Assembly: GCF_020497125.1 (NCBI RefSeq)
Contig: NW_025422915.1
Coordinates: 1 to 64,000, forward strand
Length of the DNA: 64,000 nucleotides
From: Mauremys mutica
Lineage: Eukaryota; Chordata; Testudines; Geoemydidae
Direction: 5' to 3'
The notes under the pieces are model-generated. The model was not told where the DNA came from and did not search any database. It was given only the letters and a program-made list of their open reading frames with translations. Both the position numbers and the translations under genes were made by a program. This document shows positions 1 to 10,885 of this stretch, piece after piece (within the stretch, counting starts at the first letter, position 1; each line of letters opens with the position of its first letter).

Positions 1-292
1 TCTGCTCCACCAATATTTGGAGCGGTGTTTCTCCCCTGCCCCCGCCGCAGAGCTTCCCTGGCTGAAAGAAAACAGCCAGTGCCTCTCTCCTTTCTTTGTG
101 CTGTTTCTGCCTACGGATATAGAGATCAGCGGCTGGCAGCCTCTTGGAGCACCGGGGGAGGGGGAGGGGAAGAGGGAGAGAGGAGGAGACAGGAGGCACT
201 CAGGTGCTTGGGAGCTCTCTTCCCCCCCCCCCGCACGCAGGGGCAGCAGCAGGGGTGGGGAGGCCACACATGATGGCAGCCCCCCACCCCGG
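1..292. other. no gene recognised
   Basis: G/C-rich sequence with short purine runs and a C-run near 225-235. No splice-bounded coding segment, RNA gene or terminal repeat was recognised. Confidence 0.5.
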
Positions 293-993
293 TGTGACGA
301 GCTGGGAATGTTCTTAATGTTTTCTCTGAATACTGTGTTGGTGCCTCAGTGTCTCCTATGCCGTTCTAAAGTATGTAGGCGGTGGATCAAGGTATTTGAT
401 TGCTACAGAGCAAAGGGCCAGTGCACCTAAATGCCTGGCACTCTGTCTCCTAGCAACTGATGGCCTGGGCCCCTCCTCTGCAAAGGTGCCAGCTGAAGGT
501 GTTGGAGACAAAGAGGTCAGGTGACCTCCTGGCCCAGGAAAAGAACTGAGCAGAGAGGAGGGGCTGGAGGGGGTTTGGGAGTCTGGAGCTAGCTGGGGAT
601 GATGAGGGAAGTGCATATGGGGATCTGGCTCACTGCCCCCAGAATGGACCCAGCTGTGGGATCTTGTTTGCTGTACCTACAAGCTCTGTTTTAGACTGTG
701 TTCCTGTCACCGAACAAACCTCTGTTTTACTGGCTGGCTGAGAGTCACATCTGACTGCAAACTGGGGGTGCAGGACCCTGTGGCTTTCCCTTGAACACCG
801 CTGGGGTGGGATCACTGTGGGAAGCACATGGAGGGGCAGAGGATGCTGAATGCACTAAGGAGAGACCCAGGAGATGAAGATGTGTGAGGTTCTTGCCCTG
901 AAAAAGTCTGCTCCAAGGGAGAGGAGGCTCCCCAGAGTCCTGACTGGCTTGGTGGGGAGCAGTTCCAGAGCATCGCCCAGGGACTCTGTGCCA
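293..993 (+). repeat. solo LTR, retroviral type
   Basis: The segment starts TGTGACGAGC and ends CTCTGTGCCA, so it has the TG...CA ends of an LTR. It shares a long stretch with the opposed copies at 1,425-2,320, including GTTCTTAATGTTTTCTCTGA near the start and CTGGCTGAGAGTCAC in the middle. The latter follows a degenerate polyadenylation-like CAAAC stretch near 715. No internal coding region adjoins it, so it is read as a solo LTR. No exact target-site duplication is visible: the flanks CCCCGG and CCCAAT differ. Membership in a turtle endogenous-retrovirus LTR family is from memory. Confidence 0.6.
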
Positions 994-1424
994 CCCAATA
1001 CCCACCGCAGGGGAGGCGAGTGGGCTTTCTGGACCTGAGAGAGTCCCTAGGAGCATGTGCAGTGACTGTGTTGCAGAGTGAGTGTGCTGTGGGGGGAGAG
1101 GAGGGATCCCTCCACTGGAGCTTGCTGCTGCTGATAATGGGGGGGGGGGAGTCCTCTCTGGTCCTAGACCTGGGGCAGCCTGTCTGCATCCCAAGTTACT
1201 TATCCCCAGCCCTGCCCCACCCCAGAGCCTGCACCGCCAGCACCCCAAACCTGAGCACCCTCCTGCACTGTGAACCCCTCATCCCCTGCCCCACCCCAGA
1301 GCCCTCACCTAAGGGGGAAAAATGTGCAACTGAAATGTGGTGGTCAGTTTGCAGTATCATTGTGTTTAGCACAATACTTGATTATTTTACACCCCTTTAA
1401 AGTATATAAGTAGCTGTATACAGG
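994..1424. other. no gene recognised
   Basis: Holds a G-run near 1,140-1,150, a C-rich stretch at 1,195-1,310 like the inside of turtle MITEs, and an AT-rich tail. Nothing else was supported. Confidence 0.4.
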
Positions 1425-1740
1425 TGTTACAAAGTGGCAATGTTCTTAATGTTTTCTCTGAAGACTGTGTGGGTGCCTCAGTTTCCCATATGCATTTCTC
1501 AAGGATCTAGATGGTGGGATAAGGGGGTGTGATTGTTGTAGAGCCCTGGAGGGCCAGTGTGATGCTGTCTGCACAGAGAATGGCCGAAACCCTGTCTCCG
1601 GGCACCTGATGGCCTGGGCCACTCTCCTGCAAGCTGCCAATTGAAGGTGTTGGAGAACAAAGAGATCAGATGGCCTCCTAATGCCTGGAAAAGAGAGAGA
1701 GGGCAGAGGAGGGAGTGTCAGTGCCTGTGCGGACTTCCGG
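1425..1740 (+). repeat. 5' part of LTR, same family as 293-993
   Basis: Begins TGTTACAAAGTGGCAATG and follows the 293-993 LTR through the GTTCTTAATG, CCTCAGTTTCCC and GATGGCCTGGGCC blocks. It ends near 1,722-1,748, where an oppositely oriented copy starts. It is a partial LTR. Confidence 0.6.
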
Positions 1741-2320
1741 GAAGCCCATGGTGTGGAAGGGGATGCTGTGATGCTTTGGAACTACTCCATACAAAGCCAG
1801 TCAGGACTCTGCGAGAGACTCCTCTCTCTGAGCGTACTGTCTCCAGGATAAGAAGCTTACACCTTCCTGGGTCTGACCTCGGAGCATTCAGCTCTTTCCA
1901 CACCGTGCACTTTCTGCAGCGAGTGTGCCCAGGCAGGTCATGGGGCAACCAGCGGTCCCTGCACCCCAACTCTGCAGTCAGACGTGACTCTCAGCCAGCC
2001 GGTAAAATAGAAGGTTTGTTAGACAACAGGAACACAGATTAAACAGAGCTTGTAGGTACAGAAAACAGAACCCCTCAGTCAGGTCCATCTTGGAGGGTGG
2101 GGAGCCTAGACCCAAGTTCTGGGCCTCTCCCCATTTCCCCAGCCAGCTCCAAACTGACACTCCCTCCTCTAGCCTTTGTATCTCTTCTGGACAAGGAGGC
2201 CACCTGATCTCTTTGTCCCCAACACCTTCAGTTGGCACCTTGCAGGGGAAACTGAGGCATCCACACAGTATTCAGAGAAAACATTAAGAACATTCCCAAT
2301 TTGGCACAACAGGTGTAACA
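1741..2320 (-). repeat. LTR, opposite orientation to the neighbour
   Basis: Read on the minus strand this starts TGTTACACCTGTTGTGCC at 2,320 and runs to about 1,749. It shows the same GTTCTTAATGTTTTCTCTGA block and the CTGGCTGAGAGTCACGTC block as the plus-strand copies. Together with 1,425-1,740 it makes a large imperfect inverted repeat with TGTTAC...GTAACA outer ends. Confidence 0.6.
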
Positions 2321-3435
2321 AAATTTAATACCATATATTGAAGCAGGCAAGTGCTGCTTCTCACTTTCCACTTTTAAATGACCCTTGTAATCGTGTGTTT
2401 CTGATGCGTTGTAGCTTAATTTTATATCGGCTTACAGAGCGAGAGCGGGGAGATAGACCACCATTTTGGGCACCACCAAAAATTATACAAACCTTCCGCC
2501 TATGGGATTACAGTCAGTATCGACTTTACAATGGTGCCATGGCACCAGGGCCACCCTGCATCTCACTGCAGACACAGTGCTCAGAATTAAGCAATGTTCT
2601 CAAGGCTATTGTACTCAGTACTAGTTTTCAGTTGGCAGCTACATGCTTCAGCCAGGCCACTTTCTCACTAGGCTATATCCTGAATATTGTGACTGGGAAT
2701 GAGGCGGGGGCGGGGAGTGTAGCAGATGCAAATTCGAGGTGAATATTATCTTGTCAATACTGTCCTGGGTTTATGATGCTTTATGCCATGGACTGAAGCA
2801 AAGTGGCTGGTGAATAACCAGGAATCTGGTTAATAATTATCTAAATTCAGCTTTCTTCTTTCTCTCTCTGTGAATTATCACTACTTCAAAATAGTGTGCA
2901 AGTTGACTGGATAATGGTAATAGAATAATCTCTTGTTAAAACATTGTAAACCATACTACCTGGTTTTTATATTAAACACCTACTATACATAATACAATAA
3001 ATCTGACAAACAAAACCTAGGAAAATTTTATTCTTTCTATGTCTTATTTACAGTTTTACAGTAATCTCTTGCTTCAGAATGCCTCAAGGGTCACCCATAC
3101 AGTTTGCAATAGGAATCAACATGTGGCTTGGCAGCTGACTCTTGACTGATTCCTGAACAGCTGGTAACTCAATATTAATCTGACATAGATACTATATGCA
3201 GAAGCACAACTCTGTATATATGGGGAGGGGGTGATTATTGACCTTTCTGCATATGTAATAATAGTTTTTGGTGTTTGTAAGACAAGGCATAATAATTAAC
3301 TTTGTAAAAGTTCCTGTTTGGTGTGAGAGATGTTACTTATACCTAAATTCACTCCCCTTCCCCACACCCAGCCCTATGCATGCTGGCTAGGGAATATCAC
3401 TACTGTAGTGTCAGCTTTTAAGAGAGCTTCACATG
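2321..3435. other. no gene recognised
   Basis: AT-rich sequence without a repeat family, splice-bounded exon or RNA gene that I could recognise. The open frame at 2,338-2,742 has no domain and no splice context. Confidence 0.4.
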
Positions 3436-3723
3436 CAGAGCCGTCAGTAGGGATTTTTGGCACATAAGGCAAGGAACAGAGGCAGCATGTCCGGCTCTTC
3501 CCTATTAGAGGGAAGGATCCACCGACGAATTTCTGCAAAAGAGCCGTATGCGCTGCCCCTCTCCATTGAAGACGACCAGCGGCACTTTGGCAACGAGTAC
3601 CACAGTCCCTCTCAGAGGGAAGGACTTGCTGCCGAATTGCCGCTGAAGGAGAGACTTTCTGAGCCCCTCACTTTCCGTGCCCGAGGCAAATGCCTCACTC
3701 GCCTTGCCCTCGTTACGGCAATG
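3436..3723. mobile_element. hAT-type MITE with perfect 8-bp TSD
   Basis: The element runs from CAGAGCCGTCAGTAG to CTCGTTACGGCAATG, imperfect terminal inverted repeats with CA...TG ends. It is flanked by identical 8-bp duplications TTCACATG at 3,428-3,435 and 3,724-3,731. An 8-bp duplication with CA...TG ends is characteristic of the hAT superfamily. At 288 bp it has no transposase. The open frame at 3,457-3,759 lies mostly inside and is not a gene. Confidence 0.85.
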
Positions 3724-4204
3724 TTCACATGCACCACTTCTAGTATTACGGTAAGTTAAAACAAGCTACAGTACATTGGGACATTAATGCTCTATTACAG
3801 TATTTGCAGTAGCATATTAAAAGCTATAACACTGAACAGACTAGTTAGGGCCGGCTTTAGGAAGTTTGGGGCCCACCCAATTCAAACATTTTCGGCGGGG
3901 CCCCAGCAGGGATGACTTTAAAAAAAAGGAAAAAAAGGTGGGGAAAAAAAGCCTTTCCTTTCTTAGCAACCGGTTCCCTATGAAAAGTTCTGATTTAAGG
4001 GATGTGCCAAAATATGTATTTCTGGTACCAATAGGGTTACTATATTTCCAGATTTAAAAATTCCTCCCGAACAGGAATTTAAAAACCAAAAAGTCTGACA
4101 TGTCCAGGAAAATATGGCTGTATGTTAACACTACCTACAGTTCTTTTTTAAAAAGATGGGCCTGAACTAGAAATGAACTCCGCTTCACATGTGTGGGTCC
4201 CCGC

Positions 4205-4457
4205 CAGGGGCGGCTCTAGAAATCAGGCTGCCCCAAGCAGCGCGGTGCGCTGCGCCGCCCTTCCCCGGTTCCGCGGCGGGTCCCCTCTTCCCGCGGCTCC
4301 GGTTGAGCTCCCGCAGGCCTGCCTGCGGCAGGTCCACCGGAGCCAAATGCGGACCCCACAGGCAAGACTGCAGGTCCACCGGAGCCAAATGCCGCCCCCC
4401 CGGGAAAGGGCCGCCCCACGTGCCTGCTTGGCGCGCTGGGGTATAGAGCCGCCCCTG
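4205..4457. mobile_element. hAT MITE nested in larger MITE, perfect TSD
   Basis: Terminal inverted repeats CAGGGGCGGCTCTA and (T)AGAGCCGCCCCTG bound a 253-bp element. The 8-bp duplication GTCCCCGC is identical at 4,197-4,204 and 4,458-4,465. It is a non-autonomous hAT element inserted into the older element at 3,846-5,375. A directly repeated motif, GGTCCACCGGAGCCAAATGC, occurs twice inside. Confidence 0.9.
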
Positions 4458-4485
4458 GTCCCCGCCACTCCCTGGGAGTGTGCTA

Positions 4486-4603
4486 GGGTGACCAGATGTC
4501 CCGATTTTATAGAGACAATCCCAATCTTGGGGTCTTTTTCTTATATAGGATCCTATTAACCTCCACCCCATCCTGATTTTTCACACTTGCTGTCTGGTCA
4601 CCC
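4486..4603. mobile_element. Tc1/mariner-like MITE with TA duplication
   Basis: The ends GGGTGACCAGATG and (C)TGTCTGGTCACCC are inverted repeats. They are flanked by TA at 4,484-4,485 and 4,604-4,605, the target duplication of Tc1/mariner elements. At 118 bp it is non-coding and is nested in the 3,846-5,375 element. Confidence 0.75.
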
Positions 4604-5478
4604 TAGGGTGTGCACATGTGTGTGGGTACCAGCTGCTCTCTTCTCCCATCATTGAAGCAGGTATGCAGGGTTACTGCCCAGGGAATTGCAGGGCACCAGT
4701 GGACATGGGGCTGGCTGCAGGCAGGGCAAGGGGTGCAGCAATGGCTGGAGACAGGGGTGTGTGGGGTGGGGTGGGGTGGGCTGGCTGGCTTCAAGCAGGG
4801 CCATAGGGGGGTGTGGCATAGATTGGCAGTGCGGCATAGATTGGCAGTGCTGAAGACATAGATTGGAAGTGCAGGAATGGCTGGCTTCAGGCAGGGGGGG
4901 TGCAGCAGGGGTTGGCTGGAGACAGGGCAGGGGGTGCAGGTACAGGGGGTACAGACCACCCGGTATGGTAAGTGCTCCCTCCTCCTCCTCCCTCCCCCAC
5001 CAGAGTAACAGCAGCCACCTGGGGCTCCCCTGCTTCCACAGCCCTGGCCATGTACACAGCTGCCGGAGCCCTGGGGGAGCGGCGGGGCTCCAGTGGCTAT
5101 TTAAAGGGCTAGGGCAATAGAAGCAACGGGGGCGATGGACTTTTTAAGTAGCCCACAGATCCCCACAGCCCTACCCCATGGCTCCAGCAGTGTGGCAGTG
5201 GTGGCAATTTAAAGGGCACCCAGGCCCTTTAAATTGTCCCCTGGAGAAGCCGGGCCACCCCGGTACAGTGCACTGACTCTTGCCAATACACCGAACCAGG
5301 GCTTGGGCACGGGACCCTCTTAGGGGCAGGGCCCGATTCAGGGGAATTAGTTGAATTAGCCTAAAGCCGGCCCTGCCAGTATATCCAGGACATTAGTAGC
5401 ACACTTTTCCCCCACCAATACCTAGTAGTTGCACTGTCATCTCCCATAGCTACTTAGGTTGCAGCTTTATTGTTAAAC

Positions 5479-5793
5479 CTAAATTGGGAAGAAAGACGAC
5501 TGATTCAGAACTTCTTTAATGGTTACTTTATCGCTAAAGGGTGTAATGGGGTATAGACTTGGAGAGAGGAAGGTTTCTATGATGTAGGCAAGATCAAGTA
5601 TTTTATCCAAAACCAGAATACGAATGGCGCTGGTCTTCTGGGTGTCTGACCTTGAGCTATTGTCAAAAGTTTGAGGGTGACTCGTCTCCTTCCTCATATT
5701 TTGGTTGAGGATTGTATTGATAAAGGGATTGGCCTCAAAGACCTGGTTGTAGGACTCTGCCACGGTGTAGTTTTCATCTTGGATTGCCTGGTC
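5479..5793 (-). CDS. unrecognised splice-bounded open segment
   Basis: On the minus strand an AG acceptor (ATAATTAG) ends at 5,794. It is followed by 105 codons, 5,793 to 5,479, ending in a TAG stop. The segment is predicted to start DQAIQDENYTVAESYNQVFE and is mixed in composition, unlike the low-complexity shadows nearby. A weak resemblance to cystatin-like folds was considered, but no key motif is present. No upstream exon was found, and the acceptor has a poor pyrimidine tract. It may be a last exon, a retroelement fragment or chance. Confidence 0.25.
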   Translation of the reverse strand, partial: DQAIQDENYTVAESYNQVFEANPFINTILNQNMRKETSHPQTFDNSSRSDTQKTSAIRILVLDKILDLAYIIETFLSPSLYPITPFSDKVTIKEVLNQSSFFPI

Positions 5794-5799
5794 CTAATT

Positions 5800-6834
5800 A
5801 TAGTAAAGCATGCACTTTAGTCTTTGTAATTATATGTTATAACTCTGTTGCTTTTTATGAAGACAGGAGTAAAAGAAAAGTAGCTGCAATATTTTCATAC
5901 TAAACTAATGCTGAAAATGTACATAATTTCAATCAGACTCCTAATCTTAATTTTTGGTTAATTTTCTTATGGATTTATTTATTATGGTGGGAAACTGCTA
6001 TAGGGAAGTACACTTCTCCTATATAGGTCATAAGGATCCTATCTGTCTGAAACTGGCTGCTCTTTCTTTCTTTGATCTGCAGAGTGACTGATGCTTTTCA
6101 GACATCAGTTGTGGGTACAGAAGGGTTTCATTGCATCTTCTCTCTTGGCACCAGCTACTGTTCTCCCTTCTTGTTGTATTGATAGTGGGTGTGTGTGTCT
6201 CTCCTTTCTTTAAAATCATATATGCTAGGGACAGTCTTGTCCTCTTCTCCTCTCCTGATGTCAGTGTAGATGCAGGCGGTGCAAAATGTACTACAGTCAT
6301 ATAGTATCTCAAATGCAAAGCTACATTTCAATGATCTGAGGTTTGAAGAACAATGTGGAACTAGCTGTTTTATGGGATGTCTCAATTTCATTCCTGTAGT
6401 AACATAACTGGTGATAGGAAAGCAGGGAGAGAGAGAGGTGTGTGCTCTGCAAGGCTGCTTGCCACGGGGCCAATGGGTGTGGGTGGGCTGGGTAGGATCG
6501 CGGGAGTCACATCTCAGGGATCTGCCCCGCTACCCAGCACTGCTCCAGCTATGAGCTGTCTCCACTGCCTGGGACCTGTGGGGCCCCACCTGCCTCCCCG
6601 GGGGAAGAGCCACCTGGGACTGGTGCAGAGGCTGCGCCAGTCTCAGCCACTCACAGGGAACAGTTGGGGAGGGGGAAGGCTCAGCTGGGTCCTGAGAGAG
6701 CCTGGCCCCGGTAGGCTCTGCTCCTGCTCCAGCCTGGCTGCTTCCACCACTCCCAAGAGGCCAGAGTTCTCCTGCCCCAGGACCAGTTCTGGCTGCGCTG
6801 CCATCTCAGCCTCGCAGCCACAGTCACCTCCCAT
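5800..6834. other. no gene recognised
   Basis: AT-rich to 6,400, then more GC-rich. Short open frames on both strands lack domains and splice context. No repeat ends were recognised. Confidence 0.4.
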
Positions 6835-7683
6835 CAGGGCCGGCTACTGTGGCTGGGGGCTAGGGTTTGGGAGAGTAGGTCTCTAGGGGGTCTGGGTATG
6901 TGCTGGGCACTGGGGGGGGGGGGGAGATCTATGTGTTGGGGGCCTGTCAGTGGGGGAGATCTGTGTGTGGGTGGGTGCTGGGAAGTGTGGGGGGTCTGTG
7001 CGGGTCACTGCAGTTGTGGTGGTGGGGGGCACTGGACAGTGAGGGGATCTGTAGGGGGGCTCTGGGTGGGAAGGTGTGGGGCACTGTGCAGTTGTGGGAG
7101 GGCTGTGGGGGGTCTTCAGCTGGGGGGCACTGGTCAGTGAGAGGATCTGTGGGGGGGTTCTGAGTGGGTGGGGGAGTGATCTGGGAGTGCACTGGGCAGG
7201 GGGGTTTGTGGGGGTCTCTAGATGGTGCAGCACTGGGTGAAGGGAGTCGGAGGGGTGCTGGGCAGGGGGTTTGTGGGGGTCTCTGGGTGGTGTGGCGCTG
7301 GGCGTAGGGAGTCGGAGGGGTGCTGGGCAGGGGGTTTGTGGGGGTTTCTGGGTGGTGTGGCACTGCGCGTAGGGAGCCAAAGGGGTGCTGAGCAGGGGGT
7401 AGCATGGTGCAGCATGGGCCCACACCCAAGGGGAAGAAGCACAATGGCAGTGCAGGGCTGGGCTGGACAGCGTGGGTCTGGCAGCTCCTGGTTTGTAAAC
7501 AGTGCCCTTGTACTGGGCTGGGTGGAGTGGGGCTGTCCCTGCCGTACCATGACTCATATCCCATTGCCCCAAGTCAGCCCCTCGCTCTGAGGACTCTGCC
7601 CCCCTGCCCCATGTCCCCATTTCCCCCATGGGGACCCACAAATATGTTTAGCACCGGGCCCACAACAGGTTAATCCGGCCCTG
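6835..7683. mobile_element. hAT-like MITE with G-rich interior
   Basis: Left end CAGGGCCGGCTACTGTGG and right end CCACAAC..TAATCCGGCCCTG are imperfect inverted repeats. The interior is G-rich and includes a 65-bp tandem repeat. No matching 8-bp duplication is visible (CCTCCCAT versus TTTGGGGT). The 252-residue minus-strand open frame across it is low-complexity proline/threonine sequence and was rejected as a gene. Confidence 0.55.
7191..7400. repeat. 65-bp tandem repeat, about 3 copies
   Basis: The phrase GGGGTGCTGGGCAGGGGG recurs, with its TGCTG at 7,256, 7,321 and (as TGCTGAGC) 7,386, an exact 65-bp step. Units carry GTTTGTGGGGGT and GCG(T)AGGGAG blocks. The array is internal to the MITE at 6,835-7,683. 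Confidence 0.85.
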
Positions 7684-8059
7684 TTTGGGGTGCAGGCTCT
7701 GGGATGGAGTTGGGGGTGCAGGAGGGTTGCAGGCTATGGGGAGTTTGAGTGACGGGTGCAGGCTCTGACCTGGGGCAGGGGATTGGGGTGCAGGAGGGGG
7801 TACAGACATGTGGGCTCTGGGAGGGAGTTACCAAATCAGCACGTTGTATAAGAGAAAGGAGCTGCAGGGATTTCATATAGACATAGAAAATGATAGAAGA
7901 GACTTTTACATAGTCAAAATGTGAGAGGCAGAGTGTGAGGGAGGGAGGGGGCGTCTGTACAATATTTCCCCGCATTCAGTCTCCCGGCTGGAGCAGTAAC
8001 AGCCCCGCAGCACTTGTATAGGACAGAGAGGAGCCGCGGTGTCTGGGCTTTGACAGTGT
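7684..8059. other. no gene recognised
   Basis: G-rich to 7,830 with the motif GGGGTGCAGGAGGG, like MITE interiors elsewhere in the window, then mixed sequence. No gene was supported. Confidence 0.35.
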
Positions 8060-9260
8060 AGGAATCGGGCTGCCTGTGCCTTTAAAACCCAGCCCCAGGA
8101 ACCCGCCCCCTGCTCCAGGGCTGACACGGGGCACAACTGAAAACAGCCTCTGCCCCCCCCACAGCCCCGACACCCCCAGATCTGTGAGCCCAGCAGGTGG
8201 CTCATCCCGAGGGGCCACTGTTCCCCCCCACCCCCTCCCTAAACGGGGGTTTTGTCCCCGCACAGGGTCTGGCAGCGTCTCCCCCCCTGGGCTTAACCGC
8301 GGCTCTCACCCCCACCCCCGATTTTTCCCCTTCAGCCTCTCTCCTGCCGCTGCCTACAGCAGCTTGACCCCCCCTGGCCAGTAAATTTCTGCCCCCCGCT
8401 CAGACCCTGGCAGCCCCCCCGCTGCGATTTGCCCCCTTGAGCATTTTAAACGCCCCCAAAGAGCAGGCAGCAAATCGTGAGTAGCAGTGAGGGCAGAGAG
8501 AGGGCAGTGGCGACAGCGCAGGTTACTGGGCATGCTCAGTTCGGCTGCGCATGCTCAGTGCAGCCAAAGTAGCAAATCGGGATAGGTTCATGTTTCTGAT
8601 GGTACACCCGGCACAACCCCCTCGGAGTCACAGCGTGTGTGTGTGTTTGTGTGTGTGACACAAACAGACACACCCGGCCCAGCCCATCCGGGGTCACACC
8701 GGCCGGCAGCAGGAAGCGCTTTGCGGAGCTGCAGCGACTCTTTGTTTTGGTGCCACCCACGTTCCTCGCCAGCCCCGAGCCCGGGGGAGGGACATTCCCG
8801 CTGCCCCCCCCGGCCCGGCCCGGCCCCACGCGGGGAGAAGGTGAGACCTGCCCCCCCCCCCCCCCGGCCCCGGGCAGCGGGGAGCTGCTGCAGCGCCCAG
8901 GGTTTGCGGGGGGGGCTCTGAGCCAGAGGCATGGGGGGGGGGCAGGACGGGGCTGACCAGGGATGTGAGGGGGCAGGAGGGGGCCAGGGGGATGTGGGGC
9001 GCTGGGGGGAGGCGCTGGGGGAACACACAGGGATCGGGGGGCAGGGGGAGAATTCTGGGGCTCAGGGGAGCAGAGCCGGGCTCGAGGGAAGCTCTGAGTG
9101 TCGGATAAAGGGAAGAAAAGGGGGGATGTGGGGAGGGGCGGGGGGAGACTATGGAGCAAGCAGCGACGGGCTGGGGAGGGCAGAGCCGGGGGGCAGGCGG
9201 CAGGAGGGGGATGGGGGAGATACAATGGCAGCTCCCCAGCCCATGGGGGAGGGGCTGCCC
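8060..9260 (+). promoter_or_regulatory. CpG-rich promoter / first-exon module, copy A
   Basis: A G/C- and CpG-rich stretch. Two GCATGCTCAGT motifs lie at 8,530-8,562, close to NRF1 half sites. Near 8,750-8,850 a segment ending GGGGAGAAG is followed by GTGAGACC, a strong plus-strand splice donor (GT at 8,842). The part from about 8,970 to 9,234 is closely similar to 54,585-54,820, and the segment before it resembles 53,990-54,330, 44,275-44,435 and 55,760-55,800. It is read as the promoter and non-coding first exon of a KRAB zinc-finger gene, possibly the one with its ATG at 15,714. That link is inference. Confidence 0.45.
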
Positions 9261-10249
9261 CACCCAGCAGCCCGTGGGGATCTTTTCCCCTAGATGAGGT
9301 CACACAAGCAGGGGGCTCAGAATTTACAAGGCAAATATTCCCCCCCCCCCCAACACACACCCTGCTTCCAATTTAGCCTTTGATTTACTTGACAGTCCCA
9401 GTGTTTGGGTGTCCGGCTCCTGGAGGTTGAATGGTTGGGGTTGGCAGGACTGAACTGGTCCCGCTCTGATTTCTGTGCTGGATTCTGTGTGAAACCAGAG
9501 TCCCTGTTAGGAGGAGCAAGCAGGGAGTCGAGCTGGTATTTGGTTTGGTTTGGTTTGGTTTGATTCAGGCTCAGTTACGTACCTTGTGTTCCCTTTCATT
9601 TCTGGTTCAAGCCACCCAAAGAAACAAAAAAAGTTCAGTGACAGGTTTAAATCCTATTTCAATCTCAGTGGAGGTAAATCCCAAAAAAGAGCTGGAACTT
9701 AAAATGCAAACAGTTTTGGGTTTTGAGCGTTTATTTATTTTGCAACTTTAACTTTACATGAATTGTCCAGTTGTTTTTGTGTTGTCAAATAAACACAATT
9801 ATTTTTTCCTAAAGAAACTGTTTGAAGAACCTCAGATAACATATTTAACCGGTTCTTTTGTCATGTTGGACGTCACCAGTGAAAGGACACATTTGAGGCC
9901 TGGACATTTTCTTTCAGTGTTCGCTAGTGTTGCTGGAACTGCCAGTACAAGTTTGGCTGGTTGATACAGCTTGCGCATGATGACATTTTTCTGACGCTCC
10001 CAGTAGTTTGGCAGGTTTTCTTACTGAGATGTGGCTCATCTGTAAATGAATCAGAAATTGACCCAATCCTTTTCTGGGCTTTCCTTTGTCCAGATACCGC
10101 TTTCTTATTGGAGATTTCACAGGCGTTCAGAATTTCCATTTCATCTTTCAATTTCAGACCCGTCTGACATTGATTCTGTGTAATGAAATTTTGCCTTGAC
10201 TTTGTCCTCTGCTGACAGTGGGGGTTGACATCTAGGATCAGGCTACAGG
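9261..10249. other. no gene recognised; short GGTTT repeat
   Basis: Includes a TTTGG/GGTTT tandem of about 22 bp at 9,539-9,562. The stretch 10,150-10,245 resembles 17,425-17,490, with shared blocks GTCCTCT(G/T)CTGACA and GGATCAGG, so it is probably a dispersed repeat of unknown family. Confidence 0.4.
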
Positions 10250-10870
10250 TGTGACATTGTATACCGTGGGGGAACACCCTCTGACTCCTGTATTTCCTCA
10301 TCTGTATGTAACTGTGATATTGCATATAAGGCCGGCCATGTCGAGTATCAGGGGAAAGGTATGATTGGCTGAAAGTCACTGTTCCAGCTGAATATGTATA
10401 TCCTTAGTGCATATGAAGTTATGAGATTGTGTTTTATGGTTGTCACTAAAATATGCTGTGGGTATGGGAGGCGCCCAGTTACTGGTTTACAGAGATAATG
10501 AGAAGGGAGGTAACCAACACCTTGGCCTGGTGCTGTTACACAGAAATCACCAGCCATTGTCCAGCAACAGTTACAATGCAGTGACTCACCTGCATGAGGC
10601 CACACCAGGGAGAATTGCTCAACCTGGCCTAGAAACTCAGCAGTACTCACCAAACATGTCTGGACTTGTATTCTCCAAGCACATGGACTAAGGGTAGAAA
10701 CACCAAACCCAGGGGCCCAGGCTTGGCCTTTCTCCTTCACCCACCTAAGCTGCAAGCAGCAAGGACACTCTGCAGACTCCAGCTGAGGGGACTGGCCCAG
10801 ATTTCAAGGGTGAAATCTGTATATTCAGACTGCAATATCCAGTGGGGTGAGAGAAACGGCTTACGCTAAT
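10250..10870 (+). repeat. LTR-like repeat
   Basis: Begins TGTGACATTGTATACCGTGG at 10,250 and continues through CATATAAGGC, ATGAAGTTATGAGA and TCTGGACTTGTATTCTC blocks. I recall this organisation from turtle endogenous-retrovirus LTRs. The 3' end is not defined. No internal retroviral genes adjoin it. Confidence 0.45.
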
Positions 10871-10885
10871 TTTTGCCTAGTTTAA

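Larger units (their letters stand above)
3846..5375. mobile_element. large hAT-like MITE with nested insertions
   Basis: Left end TAGGGCCGGCTTTAGG and right end CCTAAAGCCGGCCCTG are inverted repeats over about 15 bp. The element is non-coding and is interrupted by two smaller MITEs (4,205-4,457 and 4,486-4,603). Its interior is G-rich, with a short tandem motif CATAGATTGG(C/A)AGTG near 4,817-4,875. No clear target-site duplication was found, so the superfamily is inferred from the ends only. Confidence 0.6.

Noticed and set aside
6883..7641. 252-codon minus-strand frame
   Set aside because: Low-complexity Pro/Thr/His translation of the 65-bp repeat region inside a MITE.
8536..9360. 274-codon minus-strand Pro-rich frame
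   Set aside because: CpG-island shadow. No splice context, and the paralogous module at 54 kb does not preserve the frame.
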